A DNA stretch of 39,322 nt from Hyphomicrobiales bacterium (GTDB taxonomy: Bacteria > Pseudomonadota > Alphaproteobacteria > Rhizobiales > Beijerinckiaceae). The notes below the pieces were generated by a model. It had not been told where the DNA came from. It was given only the letters and a program-made list of their open reading frames with translations, and made no database searches. The position numbers were made by a program, and so were the translations under genes. Of this stretch, positions 16,109-25,491 are shown in pieces (position 1 is the first letter of the stretch; every line of letters starts with the position of its first letter). The stretch lies in the NCBI GenBank assembly GCA_900470775.1, contig UCBZ01000021.1, positions 1 through 39,322 of the forward strand, written 5' to 3'.

Positions 16109-16852
16109 ATGGACCACCTGATGACGCTCGCCGCCGACCCCACAGTCTGGGCTGCTCTCGGCGCACTGATCGCCATGGAGGTCGTGCTCGGCATCGACAA
16201 CCTGATTTTCATCTCGATCCTGACCAACAAGCTGCCCGAGCATCAACGCTCACGCGGCCGCAAGATCGGCATCGGGCTGGCGCTGATCCTGCGGCTCGCC
16301 TTGCTCGGCACTGTCGCGATCATCGTCCAACTCACCGCGCCAATCTTCTCGGTCTTCGGCAAGGCCTTCTCCTGGCGCGACCTGATCCTGATCGCCGGCG
16401 GCCTCTTCCTGGTCTGGAAGGCTACGAGCGAAATCCACCACAAGGTCGATGCCGATCATGGGCCGGACGTCTATGACGGCGGCAAGGCCGCGGCCGTGAC
16501 CTTCGGCGGCGTCATCGCCCAAATCCTCCTGCTCGATCTGGTGTTCTCGATCGATTCGATCATTACCGCCGTCGGCATGACCGACCACATCCCGGTCATG
16601 GTCATCGCCGTCGTCTTCGCGGTTCTGGTGATGCTGCTCGCGGCCGACCCGCTGGCGCTGTTCATCGAGAAGAACCCGACCATCGTGATGCTGGCTCTGG
16701 GCTTCCTCCTGATGATCGGCGGCACGCTGATCGGCGAAGGCTTCGGCGCGCATGTGCCCAAGGGCTACATCTACGCCGCGATGGCGTTCTCGGCCGCGAT
16801 CGAGGGGCTCAACATGCTGTCGCGGCGCGCCTCCCGGAAGAAGGGCAGCTGA
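16109..16852 (+). CDS. TerC family integral membrane protein
   Basis: 247 residues with about seven hydrophobic helices. The first helix carries [22 protein letters not shown] and a later one [18 protein letters not shown]; the acidic residues in these two repeats (LGIDN, FSIDS) are the conserved metal-site positions of the TerC/Alx/YkoY group, whose studied members export manganese or load it into exoenzymes. GGAGGA at about 16100-16105 fixes the start; the frame upstream is open but passes through hairpins. It is convergent with dnaQ, whose stop lies 14 bp away. The tellurite-resistance name is historical and need not apply. Confidence 0.92.
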   Translation: MDHLMTLAADPTVWAALGALIAMEVVLGIDNLIFISILTNKLPEHQRSRGRKIGIGLALILRLALLGTVAIIVQLTAPIFSVFGKAFSWRDLILIAGGLFLVWKATSEIHHKVDADHGPDVYDGGKAAAVTFGGVIAQILLLDLVFSIDSIITAVGMTDHIPVMVIAVVFAVLVMLLAADPLALFIEKNPTIVMLALGFLLMIGGTLIGEGFGAHVPKGYIYAAMAFSAAIEGLNMLSRRASRKKGS

Positions 16853-16866
16853 GGCTCAGACCCGTC

Positions 16867-17574
16867 TCAGACCTCTTCGGTGATGCCGAGATAGCCGCGC
16901 CAGAGCTGGGTCTTGCCGAGTGAACGGATGAAGGCCTCATGCGCGGCGATGGCGCCTTCGTCGAGGCGCGGCGCCAGAGGCCGGAGCCGCTGCGGGCGCT
17001 CCACGGCGATGCCGGCCAGACCGCCGCGGCCGACTTCGGCCGCCCCGAGGACGAGCGAGGCCTGCTTGCCGCCTATCAGCTCGATATAGACCTCGGCCAG
17101 GATCTCGGCGTCGAGCAGCGCGCCGTGCCTGGTGCGGCGGCTGTTGTCGATGCCATAGCGCGAGCACAAGGCGTCGAGACTGTTGGATGCGCCGGGGTGC
17201 TTGCGGCGCGCCATCGACAGCGTATCGACGACGAGAGAGGGCTCGATCGGTCCGCGCCCGACACGCTTCAGCTCCATGTTGAGGAAGCCGACATCGAAGG
17301 CGGCGTTGTGGATCACCAGCCGCGCGCCCTCGATGAAGCCGATGAACTCGTCGGCGACCGCGGCGAAGACCGGCTGTGGCGCGAGGAAGGTGTCGGACAG
17401 GCCGTGGACCTTGAAGGCTCCCTCCGACATCGGCCGCTCAGGATTGATGTAGCAATGGAAGCTGCGGCCGCTCGGGCAATGGTTGAGCAGTTCGACGCAG
17501 CCGATCTCGACGATGCGGTCGCCGCCATTGGCCTCGACGCCCGTGGTCTCGGTATCGAGGACGATCTCACGCAT
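16867..17574 (-). CDS. dnaQ: DNA polymerase III epsilon subunit (proofreading exonuclease)
   Basis: 235 residues. This DEDDh 3'-5' exonuclease proofreads for the replicative polymerase. Exo I is DTETTG (residues 7-12, Asp7 and Glu9 as metal ligands), Exo [13 protein letters not shown] (about 91-101) and Exo III HGALLDA, with the general-base His followed by the last Asp. The catalytic domain ends near residue 175, and a C-terminal tail, which in E. coli binds the alpha subunit, follows. It overlaps the coaE stop by eight bases and is the last gene of the minus-strand run leading away from the origin. Confidence 0.97.
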   Translation of the reverse strand: MREIVLDTETTGVEANGGDRIVEIGCVELLNHCPSGRSFHCYINPERPMSEGAFKVHGLSDTFLAPQPVFAAVADEFIGFIEGARLVIHNAAFDVGFLNMELKRVGRGPIEPSLVVDTLSMARRKHPGASNSLDALCSRYGIDNSRRTRHGALLDAEILAEVYIELIGGKQASLVLGAAEVGRGGLAGIAVERPQRLRPLAPRLDEGAIAAHEAFIRSLGKTQLWRGYLGITEEV

Positions 17575-18193
17575 CGGTCTTTGCCTCGTTCTTCTCGCTG
17601 TGCCCCGGCCGGCCGGCGAGCACGCTCAAGATAGAGCCGACCTGCCGGCGCGCGGCCAGCACGCTGCGGGCCGTGTCCACAATGAAATGGGCTCGCTGGC
17701 GCTTCTGCGCATCGGGCATCTGTCGGGCCAGGATCGCAGCGAACTTCTCTTCCGTCATCCCGGGACGGGCGAGGACGCGCTGGCGCTGGATCTCGGCGGG
17801 GGCGCTGACGACTAGCACGGCATCGCAGCGGCTCTCGCCTTGCGTCTCCAGCAGGAGCGGCACATCGAGCACGGCAAGCCCCGCTCCCGTCTCGCGGCAG
17901 CGGCGCAGGAAGGCGGCTTCCGCCTCGCGCACCAGCGGATGGATGATGGTCTCCAGCCGGCGCAGCGCCTCCGGGTTGCCGAGCACGGCGGCAGACAGTG
18001 CCTGCCGATCGACGACGCCGTCGCGAACCACGCCGGGAAAGGCCTCGCCGATCGGCCCAACGGCGGGGCCACGATAGAGTGCATGGACCGATGCGTCGGC
18101 GTCATGGACGGGAACGCCGCGCTCGCGGAACAGGCTGGAGGTGGTCGACTTGCCCATGCCGATCGAGCCGGTGAGGCCGAGGATGAAGGTCAT
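17567..18193 (-). CDS. coaE: Dephospho-CoA kinase
   Basis: 208 residues. It phosphorylates the 3'-hydroxyl of dephospho-CoA with ATP, the last step of coenzyme A synthesis. The P-loop [11 protein letters not shown] is at residues 7-17, the DAD substrate motif (VHDADASVH) is near 33, and the lid region [21 protein letters not shown] and the closing FIVDT are typical. The start at 18193 puts the P-loop at the normal distance from the N-terminus; an in-frame Met upstream (18286) gives a non-family extension. It overlaps dnaQ by eight bases and lies 58 bp downstream of aroE. Confidence 0.96.
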   Translation of the reverse strand: MTFILGLTGSIGMGKSTTSSLFRERGVPVHDADASVHALYRGPAVGPIGEAFPGVVRDGVVDRQALSAAVLGNPEALRRLETIIHPLVREAEAAFLRRCRETGAGLAVLDVPLLLETQGESRCDAVLVVSAPAEIQRQRVLARPGMTEEKFAAILARQMPDAQKRQRAHFIVDTARSVLAARRQVGSILSVLAGRPGHSEKNEAKTDA

Positions 18194-18251
18194 CGCGTGA
18201 AAGCCCGGATGAAGGCGATTGTCCGCTCGACCATGGCTTGCCCCTGCCGAA

Positions 18252-19085
18252 TCAGTCCCTGAGGATATCGGCTTCGAGCTTCGCACGCAGTGCCGGCGTC
18301 ACCGCCGGCGTGACGCCGAACCAGCGGGCGAAGCCCGGCACTGCCTGGTGCAGCAGCATGCCGAGGCCATCGACCGCGATGCCGCCACGGCGCTCCGCCT
18401 CCAACAACAGAGGCGTCTTCAACGGGACATAGACGATGTCGTCGACGATCGTGCCGGGGCGCAGGCCGGCAAGATCGAGATCGAGCGGCGGCTGGCCGTG
18501 CATGCCGAGCGCCGTGGTGTTGACGATCAGATCGGCGGCGGCGACGAGGCCGGCGCGCTCATGCCAATCGGCCGCTTCCACGGGCGCGCCCAGCGCTTCC
18601 GCGAGGTCGTCGGCGCGGGCGCGGCTGCGATTGACGAGGAGGATGCGACCGAGACCGCGGGCCTTGAGCGCAAAGGCGATGCCGCGCGCCGCGCCGCCGG
18701 CTCCCAGCACAAGGGCAGCGCCGACCCGCTGGTCCCAACCCGGAACGGTGGCATCGAGATGGGCGAGGAAACCGGAGACATCGGTATTGTCGCCGCAGAG
18801 GCGGTCGCCCTCGCGCCAGACCGTGTTGACCGCGCCGACCGCGCGCGCCGCCTCGCTGACATCATCGAGCAGCGGCAGCATCGCTTCCTTGTGCGGCACC
18901 GTGACATTGCCGCCCGTAAAGGCGCCTGCGCGAATCCCGTCCACGAAAGCCGGCAGATCGGCCGGCGCGACATCGACCCGCTCATAGGAGCCAGCGAGGC
19001 CATGCTCAGCCAGCCATGTACCGTGGATCAGCGGCGAGCGCGAATGAGCGACAGGGTGGCCGATGACGAAACAGCGGGGAGGCAT
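18252..19085 (-). CDS. aroE: Shikimate dehydrogenase (NADP+)
   Basis: 277 residues. It reduces 3-dehydroshikimate with NADPH in aromatic amino acid synthesis. The shikimate-binding [13 protein letters not shown] (residues 9-21) is followed by the catalytic Lys66 in [10 protein letters not shown] and Asp102 in [24 protein letters not shown] (about 126-140) is the nucleotide-binding loop, and [10 protein letters not shown] gives the NADP-selecting arginines. Full length. It follows maf by 17 bp in the same direction, in the conserved alphaproteobacterial origin-flanking cluster. Confidence 0.97.
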   Translation of the reverse strand: MPPRCFVIGHPVAHSRSPLIHGTWLAEHGLAGSYERVDVAPADLPAFVDGIRAGAFTGGNVTVPHKEAMLPLLDDVSEAARAVGAVNTVWREGDRLCGDNTDVSGFLAHLDATVPGWDQRVGAALVLGAGGAARGIAFALKARGLGRILLVNRSRARADDLAEALGAPVEAADWHERAGLVAAADLIVNTTALGMHGQPPLDLDLAGLRPGTIVDDIVYVPLKTPLLLEAERRGGIAVDGLGMLLHQAVPGFARWFGVTPAVTPALRAKLEADILRD

Positions 19086-19102
19086 GGAGGTCGTGTCCGA
19101 AA

Positions 19103-19726
19103 TTAGCGGGCGAGTTGGCCGAGATCGCGCAGCGCCGCGAGGACAGCAAGCAGCGGCAGGCCGAGAATGGTGAAATGATCGCCCTCGATCCGCTCGAAAA
19201 GCTGGGCGCCGGGGCCTTCGATCTGGTAGCCGCCAACGCTCGACAAGGCGGCGTCTCCGGCGGCATCGAGATAGCTGATGATGAAGCCCGGCGAGAGCGC
19301 GCGCATCGTCAGTCTCGCGACCGCGACGCCCTCGACGACGGGTGCGCCGTCCCGCGCGATCACGAAGGCGCTGCGCAGCTCATGTGTCCGGCTGGCCAGT
19401 GCTGCGATCTGGTCGGCCGCCGCCATCCGTGTCGGCGGCTTGTGGAAGGCCTCGCCATCGCAGGTCAGTGTCTGGTCGGCGCCCAGCACGATGCGACCCG
19501 GCCTGGCTTGCGAGACGGCGAGCGCCTTGGCGCAGGCCAGCGCGGCGGCCACGGCCTCAGGCGCGGCACCGCCCGCCAGCAGCGGCGCTTCGATCGCGCG
19601 CTCGTCGATCTCGGGCCGGACGATCTCGACGGGGATGCCCGCCGCCAGCAGCATGTCGCGCCGCGTCGTGCTGCCCGAAGCGAGCAGCAGCGGCTGGTTC
19701 GACAGCCAGAGCGCGGCCGCGCTCAT
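19103..19726 (-). CDS. maf: Maf/YceF-type nucleoside triphosphate pyrophosphatase
   Basis: 207 residues. It hydrolyses nucleoside triphosphates to monophosphates and is thought to remove modified nucleotides from the pool. [18 protein letters not shown] (about 13-30) is the phosphate-binding loop with the basic RR, EIDERAI carries the acidic pair, and VLGADQTL (about 80-87) carries the catalytic Asp of the family. The start overlaps the stop of the PPDK regulator by four bases (ATGA), showing translational coupling, and aroE follows after 17 bp. Confidence 0.95.
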   Translation of the reverse strand: MSAAALWLSNQPLLLASGSTTRRDMLLAAGIPVEIVRPEIDERAIEAPLLAGGAAPEAVAAALACAKALAVSQARPGRIVLGADQTLTCDGEAFHKPPTRMAAADQIAALASRTHELRSAFVIARDGAPVVEGVAVARLTMRALSPGFIISYLDAAGDAALSSVGGYQIEGPGAQLFERIEGDHFTILGLPLLAVLAALRDLGQLAR

Positions 19727-20553
19727 GTCGCGATGAACTTCATGCGGTGGTCGCGCAGCAGATCGAGGATCGAAGCCGCCGTCTCCTCGATCGAGCGCCG
19801 CGTCACATCGATCACCGGCCAGCCCTTGCGGGCGCAGAGCCTGCGCGACTGGGCCACCTCGTCGGCGACTGAGGCCGGATCCACATAGGGCGTCTCGTCA
19901 TCGGCCTTGAGCGAGAGCAGCCGGTTCTGGCGGATCTGCACGATGCGGTCGGGGCTGGCGACCAGGCCGACGATCAGCGGCTTCTTGATGTGTTCGAGTT
20001 CGGCCGGCAGCGGCACATTCGGCACCAGCGGAATGTTGGCGGTCTTGATGCCGCGATTGGCGAGATAGATCGAGGTCGGAGTCTTCGAGGTCCGGCTGAT
20101 GCCGACGAGGATGATGTCGGCGCTTTCGAGATCGCCGCCGAGCTGTCCGTCATCATGAAGCAGCGTGTAGTTCATCGCGTCGATGCGGCGGAAATATTCG
20201 GCATTGAGTACGTGTTGTGCACCGGGCTTCGGGGCGGAAGCCTGGCCGAGATAGGACTGGAATAGCGACAGCACGGGCTGCAGCACTGACAGGCAGGGGC
20301 AACCCAGCTCTCGGCAGAAATTCTCCAGCCGAGCCGACCATTCCGGCTCGACCAGGGTGTACAGCACGACACCGGGCGAGGCCTCGATCTCCGCCAGCAC
20401 ACGCGCCAGCTGCGCCTCCGAGCGCACCAGCGGGTAGACATGCTCGATCGCCGAGACGGTCTCGTATTGCGCGGCTGCGGCACGGCTGACCGCGATCAGC
20501 GTCTCGCCGGTCGCGTCGGAGACGAGATGGAGATGAAAATAGTTGCGGGCCAC
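19723..20553 (-). CDS. Pyruvate, phosphate dikinase regulatory protein (bifunctional kinase/pyrophosphorylase, DUF299)
   Basis: 276 residues. Proteins of this family phosphorylate (using ADP) and dephosphorylate (using Pi) a threonine in pyruvate phosphate dikinase or PEP synthetase, turning it off and on. The N-terminus [14 protein letters not shown] (about 6-19) and the P-loop-like [11 protein letters not shown] (about 151-161) are the hallmarks. This is the RP001/CC_0001 gene that borders the replication origin in Rickettsia and Caulobacter. It is the first gene of the minus-strand run ppdk-regulator/maf/aroE/coaE/dnaQ, and its promoter must lie within the putative origin. Confidence 0.95.
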   Translation of the reverse strand: MARNYFHLHLVSDATGETLIAVSRAAAAQYETVSAIEHVYPLVRSEAQLARVLAEIEASPGVVLYTLVEPEWSARLENFCRELGCPCLSVLQPVLSLFQSYLGQASAPKPGAQHVLNAEYFRRIDAMNYTLLHDDGQLGGDLESADIILVGISRTSKTPTSIYLANRGIKTANIPLVPNVPLPAELEHIKKPLIVGLVASPDRIVQIRQNRLLSLKADDETPYVDPASVADEVAQSRRLCARKGWPVIDVTRRSIEETAASILDLLRDHRMKFIAT

Positions 20554-20685
20554 GGTGGCTCCCGGGTCGAGGCGGCGTCAGCCACCTCTAGCCCGCCGGG
20601 CCGGCAAAGCAAATTGGCGCTCGGCGAAACGCCGGATTCGGACTGAGACCGAGCCACGGTCCGGCGGGACAGGCCTGGGGAACGC

Positions 20686-20694
20686 TGTGGACAA
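20686..20694 (-). promoter_or_regulatory. DnaA-box-like site
   Basis: TGTGGACAA on the plus strand reads TTGTCCACA on the minus strand, one mismatch from TTATNCACA. Together with 20725-20733 and 20908-20916 it is the best DnaA candidate in the putative origin. Confidence 0.55.
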
Positions 20695-20724
20695 ACGGAC
20701 AGGCGAAAGGGCTGCGCCAACGCG

Positions 20725-20733
20725 TCTGTATAA
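20725..20733 (-). promoter_or_regulatory. DnaA-box-like site
   Basis: TCTGTATAA on the plus strand reads TTATACAGA on the minus strand, one mismatch (position 8) from TTATNCACA. The mismatch is in the normally invariant CACA end, so binding may be weak. Confidence 0.4.
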
Positions 20734-20780
20734 CTCTCGCTTTCCATCAACAGGCCGAACCCTGTGGGGACAGGGAGCAG

Positions 20781-20796
20781 TGTTTCACGTGAATCA
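20781..20796. other. parS-like ParB-binding site 2, inside the putative origin
   Basis: TGTTTCACGTGAATCA matches the parS consensus at 15 of 16 positions. The only change (A to T at 20794) turns GAAAC into GAATC, a CcrM target, so the site contains a GANTC sequence at 20791-20795. It lies between DnaA-box-like sites and the CtrA site. Confidence 0.75.
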
Positions 20797-20834
20797 TTTT
20801 GGGGGGTGACTCCGTCACCGCGGATTCGGATGGG

Positions 20835-20850
20835 TTAATAAACTGTTAAC
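20835..20850. promoter_or_regulatory. CtrA-binding site (TTAA-N7-TTAAC)
   Basis: TTAA at 20835-20838, seven bases, then TTAAC at 20846-20850: an exact match to the CtrA consensus. CtrA is the alphaproteobacterial cell-cycle regulator that represses origin firing in Caulobacter by binding such sites next to DnaA boxes. TTAA is rare in this GC-rich sequence, so chance is unlikely. Confidence 0.7.
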
Positions 20851-21008
20851 GGACCCTGTCGGCTTGTCGGCAGCGTACGAACATGGGCCGATCGCCTGTG
20901 GACTGGTTGTGGACAGTCCTGCGCCGGGCTATTTGCCCCCCTCCAAGAGTCAAAGAAGAAGATTCTCTCTCAAGAATCATATTTAAGAGAGATCGGGATG
21001 GATGGCCG

Positions 21009-22049
21009 ATGAGCACCGCGACTGAGCACGAACCGGCCTTTCTGAAAGCGCTGTCCGGCCAGACGCTAGCGACCCCTCCGATCTGGATGATGCGGCAGGC
21101 CGGGCGCTATCTCCCGGAGTATCGTGCGCTTCGTGCCAAGGCTGGGAGCTTCCTCGATCTTTGCTACAATCCGGAGATGGCTGCCGAGGTCACCCTGCAG
21201 CCGATCAGGCGTTTCGGTTTCGATGCGGCGATCCTGTTCTCCGATATTCTGGTCGTGCCCCAGGCGCTGGGCCAGAAGCTCTGGTTTGTCGAGGGGGAGG
21301 GTCCGAGACTTGAGCCTGTCGCCGATCTGACCAGGCTTGGCGAGATCGATGCTCAGGCCAATCCGGATGTACTTGCGCCGGTCATCGAGACGGTTCGCAG
21401 GGTCAAGGCGTCATTGCCACGGGAGACGGCCTTCATCGGCTTCTGCGGGGCTCCCTGGACGGTTGCGACCTATATGGTCGCCGGGCGCGGCACGCCGGAT
21501 CAGGGCCCGGCCAAGGCATTGTTCGGCAGCAACCGGATGCTGTTCCAGATGATCATCGACCGGATCGTCATTGCTTCGATCGATTATCTCTGCGCGCAGA
21601 TCGAGGCGGGGGTCGATGCCGTCCAGATCTTCGATAGCTGGGCCGGATCGCTGGGGCCGGAGGATTTCGAGCGCTGGTGCATCGAGCCGACCTATCGTAT
21701 CGTTGAGGGCGTCAGGACGCGGCACCCTGAGACGCGCATCATCGGTTTCCCGCGTGGGGCCGGCCGGCTGATCCCGCATTATGTCTGGGCGACGGGCGTC
21801 GATGCGGTCGGGCTCGAAACTGATATCGACCGGGCGTTTGCGCGTGACGAGATCCAGTCGCTGGTGCCGGTCCAAGGCAATCTCGATCCGCTGGTGCTGC
21901 GCGCCGGGGGACCCGAACTCGAGCGCGAGGTCGAGGCCGTGCGTGCGGCATTCGGCGACGGTCCCTTCGTTTTCAATCTCGGCCACGGTATCCTGCCGGA
22001 CACGCCGATCGCCCATGTCGAACGGCTGCTCGCCGCGGTTCGGGCCTGA
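21009..22049 (+). CDS. hemE: Uroporphyrinogen decarboxylase
   Basis: 346 residues. It decarboxylates four acetate side chains of uroporphyrinogen III to give coproporphyrinogen III in haem synthesis; cytoplasmic homodimer. [20 protein letters not shown] (about 18-37) is the first family signature with substrate-binding arginines, [14 protein letters not shown] (about 77-90) holds the catalytic Asp, and [14 protein letters not shown] is the second signature. The start at 21009 ([12 protein letters not shown]) is typical; the frame stays open upstream to 20883 through the origin region, but that part is not family-like. First gene right of the origin, followed by hemJ after 23 bp. Confidence 0.97.
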   Translation: MSTATEHEPAFLKALSGQTLATPPIWMMRQAGRYLPEYRALRAKAGSFLDLCYNPEMAAEVTLQPIRRFGFDAAILFSDILVVPQALGQKLWFVEGEGPRLEPVADLTRLGEIDAQANPDVLAPVIETVRRVKASLPRETAFIGFCGAPWTVATYMVAGRGTPDQGPAKALFGSNRMLFQMIIDRIVIASIDYLCAQIEAGVDAVQIFDSWAGSLGPEDFERWCIEPTYRIVEGVRTRHPETRIIGFPRGAGRLIPHYVWATGVDAVGLETDIDRAFARDEIQSLVPVQGNLDPLVLRAGGPELEREVEAVRAAFGDGPFVFNLGHGILPDTPIAHVERLLAAVRA

Positions 22050-22072
22050 AGGCATGATGGAGCTCAATCCCA

Positions 22073-22495
22073 ATGTATGAATGGATCAAGGCCTTCCACG
22101 TCATGGCGGTGATCGCCTGGATGGCCGGCATGCTCTATCTGCCGCGGCTGATGGTCTACCATGTCGAATCGCCGGTCGGCTCGATCCAGTCCGAGACCTT
22201 CAAGATCATGGAGCGGCGGCTGCTGAAGGGGATCATCAACCCCGCCATGATCCTGACCTGGGTGCTGGGCTTGTACCTCGCCTGGAGTGCCTTCGGCTTC
22301 AAGGGCGGTTGGCTGCATGGCAAGATCCTGCTGGTTTTCATCCTGTCGGGCATTCATGGCTATCTCGTCGGGCGGGTCCGGGCCTTCGCCGAGGACCGCA
22401 ACGACAAGTCCGCGCGCTTCTACCGGATCATCAACGAAGTGCCGGCCGTGCTGATGGCGGGGATCGTGATTCTCGTGATCGTGAAGCCGTTCTGA
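22073..22495 (+). CDS. hemJ: Protoporphyrinogen oxidase HemJ
   Basis: 140 residues and four membrane helices, the form and length of HemJ (formerly UPF0093). HemJ oxidises protoporphyrinogen IX to protoporphyrin IX in the inner membrane and itself binds haem. The conserved His9 in WIKAFHVMAVIAWMAGMLYLPRL is the haem ligand region, with LHGKILLVFILSGIHG (third helix) and the C-terminal NEVPAVLMAGIVILVIVKPF also characteristic. It follows hemE by 23 bp, forming a haem operon, and matches the gene between hemE and rho in other alphaproteobacterial origin clusters. Confidence 0.93.
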   Translation: MYEWIKAFHVMAVIAWMAGMLYLPRLMVYHVESPVGSIQSETFKIMERRLLKGIINPAMILTWVLGLYLAWSAFGFKGGWLHGKILLVFILSGIHGYLVGRVRAFAEDRNDKSARFYRIINEVPAVLMAGIVILVIVKPF

Positions 22496-22713
22496 CGATT
22501 TGCGGTTTCCCGCTTGAGCAGGACGAGATTTCCGGCTATCAGGAGCGTGCGCTTCTCCAGCGTTCTCCCTGTTGTCGATGGTTCGTGAGCCGACTGCCGT
22601 AGCAGCCGCTCGTGGCGCGCACTCTCCGCGCCGTCCGTCCGGGCCTGTCGACCCTTCCATTACCGTCCTGGTTCCGGCCATCTGCGTCGGGACATTTACG
22701 ATCCGGGTGCCCC

Positions 22714-23979
<1,266 letters not shown>

Positions 23980-23990
23980 TCCGCCTGACA

Positions 23991-24021
23991 CACGGGCCCG
24001 GTCGATCGATTCGGACCCGTG
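23991..24021 (+). terminator. Weak hairpin after rho
   Basis: CACGGG-C-CCG (23991-24000) pairs with CGG-A-CCCGTG (24012-24021), one mismatch, loop of 11 nt. It is 11 bp after the rho stop. There is no immediate T-run, so it may only stabilise the rho mRNA end. Confidence 0.4.
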
Positions 24022-24087
24022 ATGGCAGCGTCTTGCTTTCCAAGATCACGGTTCCCGCGGCCGCCTCGCTAGCGCAAGTTCGAGCTC

Positions 24088-25404
24088 ATGAGCGAGCCTG
24101 ACATTCATCCCACGATCGTGGCGTTGTCGTCGGGCTCCGGCCGTGCCGGTGTCGCCGTCGTCCGAATCTCGGGACCGCGCGTCCGATTCGTCCTCGAAAC
24201 GATCGCTGGCGGCGTGCCGCAGCCGCGCCAGGCAGCTTTGCGCCGGCTTCGCGACGAGGCGGGTGAGGTCATCGACAGCGCGCTCGTGCTGTATTTCCCC
24301 TCCCCTGCGAGCTTCACCGGCGAGGATGTCGCCGAATTCCATATCCATGGTGCGCGGGCCGTGCTGGCGCGGCTGCTGGTCGTTCTATGCGCCCTGCCCG
24401 GTCTGCGTCTGGCCGAATCCGGCGAGTTCACCCGTCGCGCCTTCGAGGCCGGCAAGCTCGACCTCGCAGCGGTCGAGGGCCTGGCCGACCTGATCGATTC
24501 GGAAACGGAATGGCAGCGTCGCCAGGCCTTGCGCCAGATGGAAGGCACGCTTGGCGACTCGGTCGGGCGCTGGCGGTCGGCCCTGATCGAATCCATGGCT
24601 TTGCTGGCGGCCGAGATCGACTTCTCCGACGAAGGCGATGTGACGGGGCCGCTGGTGGAGCAGGCCCTGACGGGTGTGACGCTGGTGCTACCGGAGCTGA
24701 GCGCGGCGCTTGGCAGCTTCGCGATGGGCGAACGCGTGCGCGAGGGTTTTGTCGTGGTGCTGGCCGGCCCCCCCAATGCCGGCAAGTCCAGCCTGATGAA
24801 CGCGCTCGCCCGCCGCGATGTCGCGATCGTCTCGCCGGTTGCCGGAACCACGCGCGATGCGATCGAGGTTCGGCTCGATCTCGCGGGGCTGCCGGTCCTC
24901 CTGGTCGATACAGCGGGATTGCGCGATAGTGTCGATCCGATCGAGTCGGAGGGCGTGCGGCGCGCCCGGGCTCTCGTCGCACGGGCCGATCTGGTTTTGA
25001 GCCTGCGCGCTATCGATTCGGAGCCGGATCGAATCCATCGAGAGGCCAACTCGCTCGCGATTGCGACCAAGGCGGACCTTTCGGGGCCGCCGTCGCTGCC
25101 GGGGGAATTGCCGATTTCGGTGGTTTCGGGCGACGGCCTCGAAGCCTTGCTCACGGCGATCGTCGGGCGGCTCTCGGGGCTGACTCAAGCCGAGCCCGCC
25201 CTGCTGACGCGGGAGCGGCACCGCGTCGCCGTCGCGCAGGCGATCGTCGCACTAGAGCATGCCGTCGACGGCCGGCACGGGCAGGCCGAGCTTCTGGCGG
25301 AAGACATCCGCGTTGCCGTGTTGGCGCTCGAGCGCCTGCTGGGGCGGATCGATGTGGAGGATGTGCTGGACCAGCTCTTTTCCGGGTTCTGCATCGGCAA
25401 ATGA
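24088..25404 (+). CDS. mnmE: tRNA uridine-5-carboxymethylaminomethyl(34) synthesis GTPase MnmE
   Basis: 438 residues. With MnmG it modifies the wobble uridine of certain tRNAs. The N-terminal tetrahydrofolate-binding domain (about 1-118, TIVALSSGSGRAGVAVVRISG; FTGEDVAEFHIHG) is followed by the helical domain with an inserted G domain (about 210-365): G1 GPPNAGKSSLMN, G3 DTAGLRD, and G4 as TKAD. The C-terminus CIGK is the conserved CxGK whose cysteine is needed for activity. GTG/ATG alternatives upstream are not supported. Followed by mnmG after 87 bp. Confidence 0.97.
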   Translation: MSEPDIHPTIVALSSGSGRAGVAVVRISGPRVRFVLETIAGGVPQPRQAALRRLRDEAGEVIDSALVLYFPSPASFTGEDVAEFHIHGARAVLARLLVVLCALPGLRLAESGEFTRRAFEAGKLDLAAVEGLADLIDSETEWQRRQALRQMEGTLGDSVGRWRSALIESMALLAAEIDFSDEGDVTGPLVEQALTGVTLVLPELSAALGSFAMGERVREGFVVVLAGPPNAGKSSLMNALARRDVAIVSPVAGTTRDAIEVRLDLAGLPVLLVDTAGLRDSVDPIESEGVRRARALVARADLVLSLRAIDSEPDRIHREANSLAIATKADLSGPPSLPGELPISVVSGDGLEALLTAIVGRLSGLTQAEPALLTRERHRVAVAQAIVALEHAVDGRHGQAELLAEDIRVAVLALERLLGRIDVEDVLDQLFSGFCIGK

Positions 25405-25491
25405 CGGTGTGCGCTCCGGCGTAAGCCCCGAGAAAAGCGGACGAATCCGATAATCATTGACCCGCGGCAGCCGCTTCGATAGCGATCAGCC

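Larger units (their letters stand above)
20554..21008. other. oriC: Putative chromosomal replication origin (oriC)
   Basis: This is the only gap longer than 300 bp in the window, between the divergent PPDK regulator and hemE genes; the Caulobacter and Rickettsia origins occupy the same place. It holds DnaA-box-like sites TGTGGACAA (20686-20694, reverse complement 8 of 9 to TTATNCACA), TCTGTATAA (20725-20733, 8 of 9) and TGTGGACAG (20908-20916, 7 of 9), a perfect TTAA-N7-TTAAC (20835-20850), seven GANTC sites, a parS-like site (20781-20796), a GGTGAC/GTCACC hairpin (20805-20819) and an AT-richer tract at 20941-20990 suited to unwinding. No credible gene is present. Confidence 0.8.

Noticed and set aside
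20897..20905. TGTGGACTG as a further DnaA box
   Set aside because: Only 6 of 9 positions match the consensus; left out of the confident set.
20883..21008. In-frame extension upstream of hemE
   Set aside because: It runs through the origin region, is not family-like, and the start at 21009 gives a normal HemE N-terminus.
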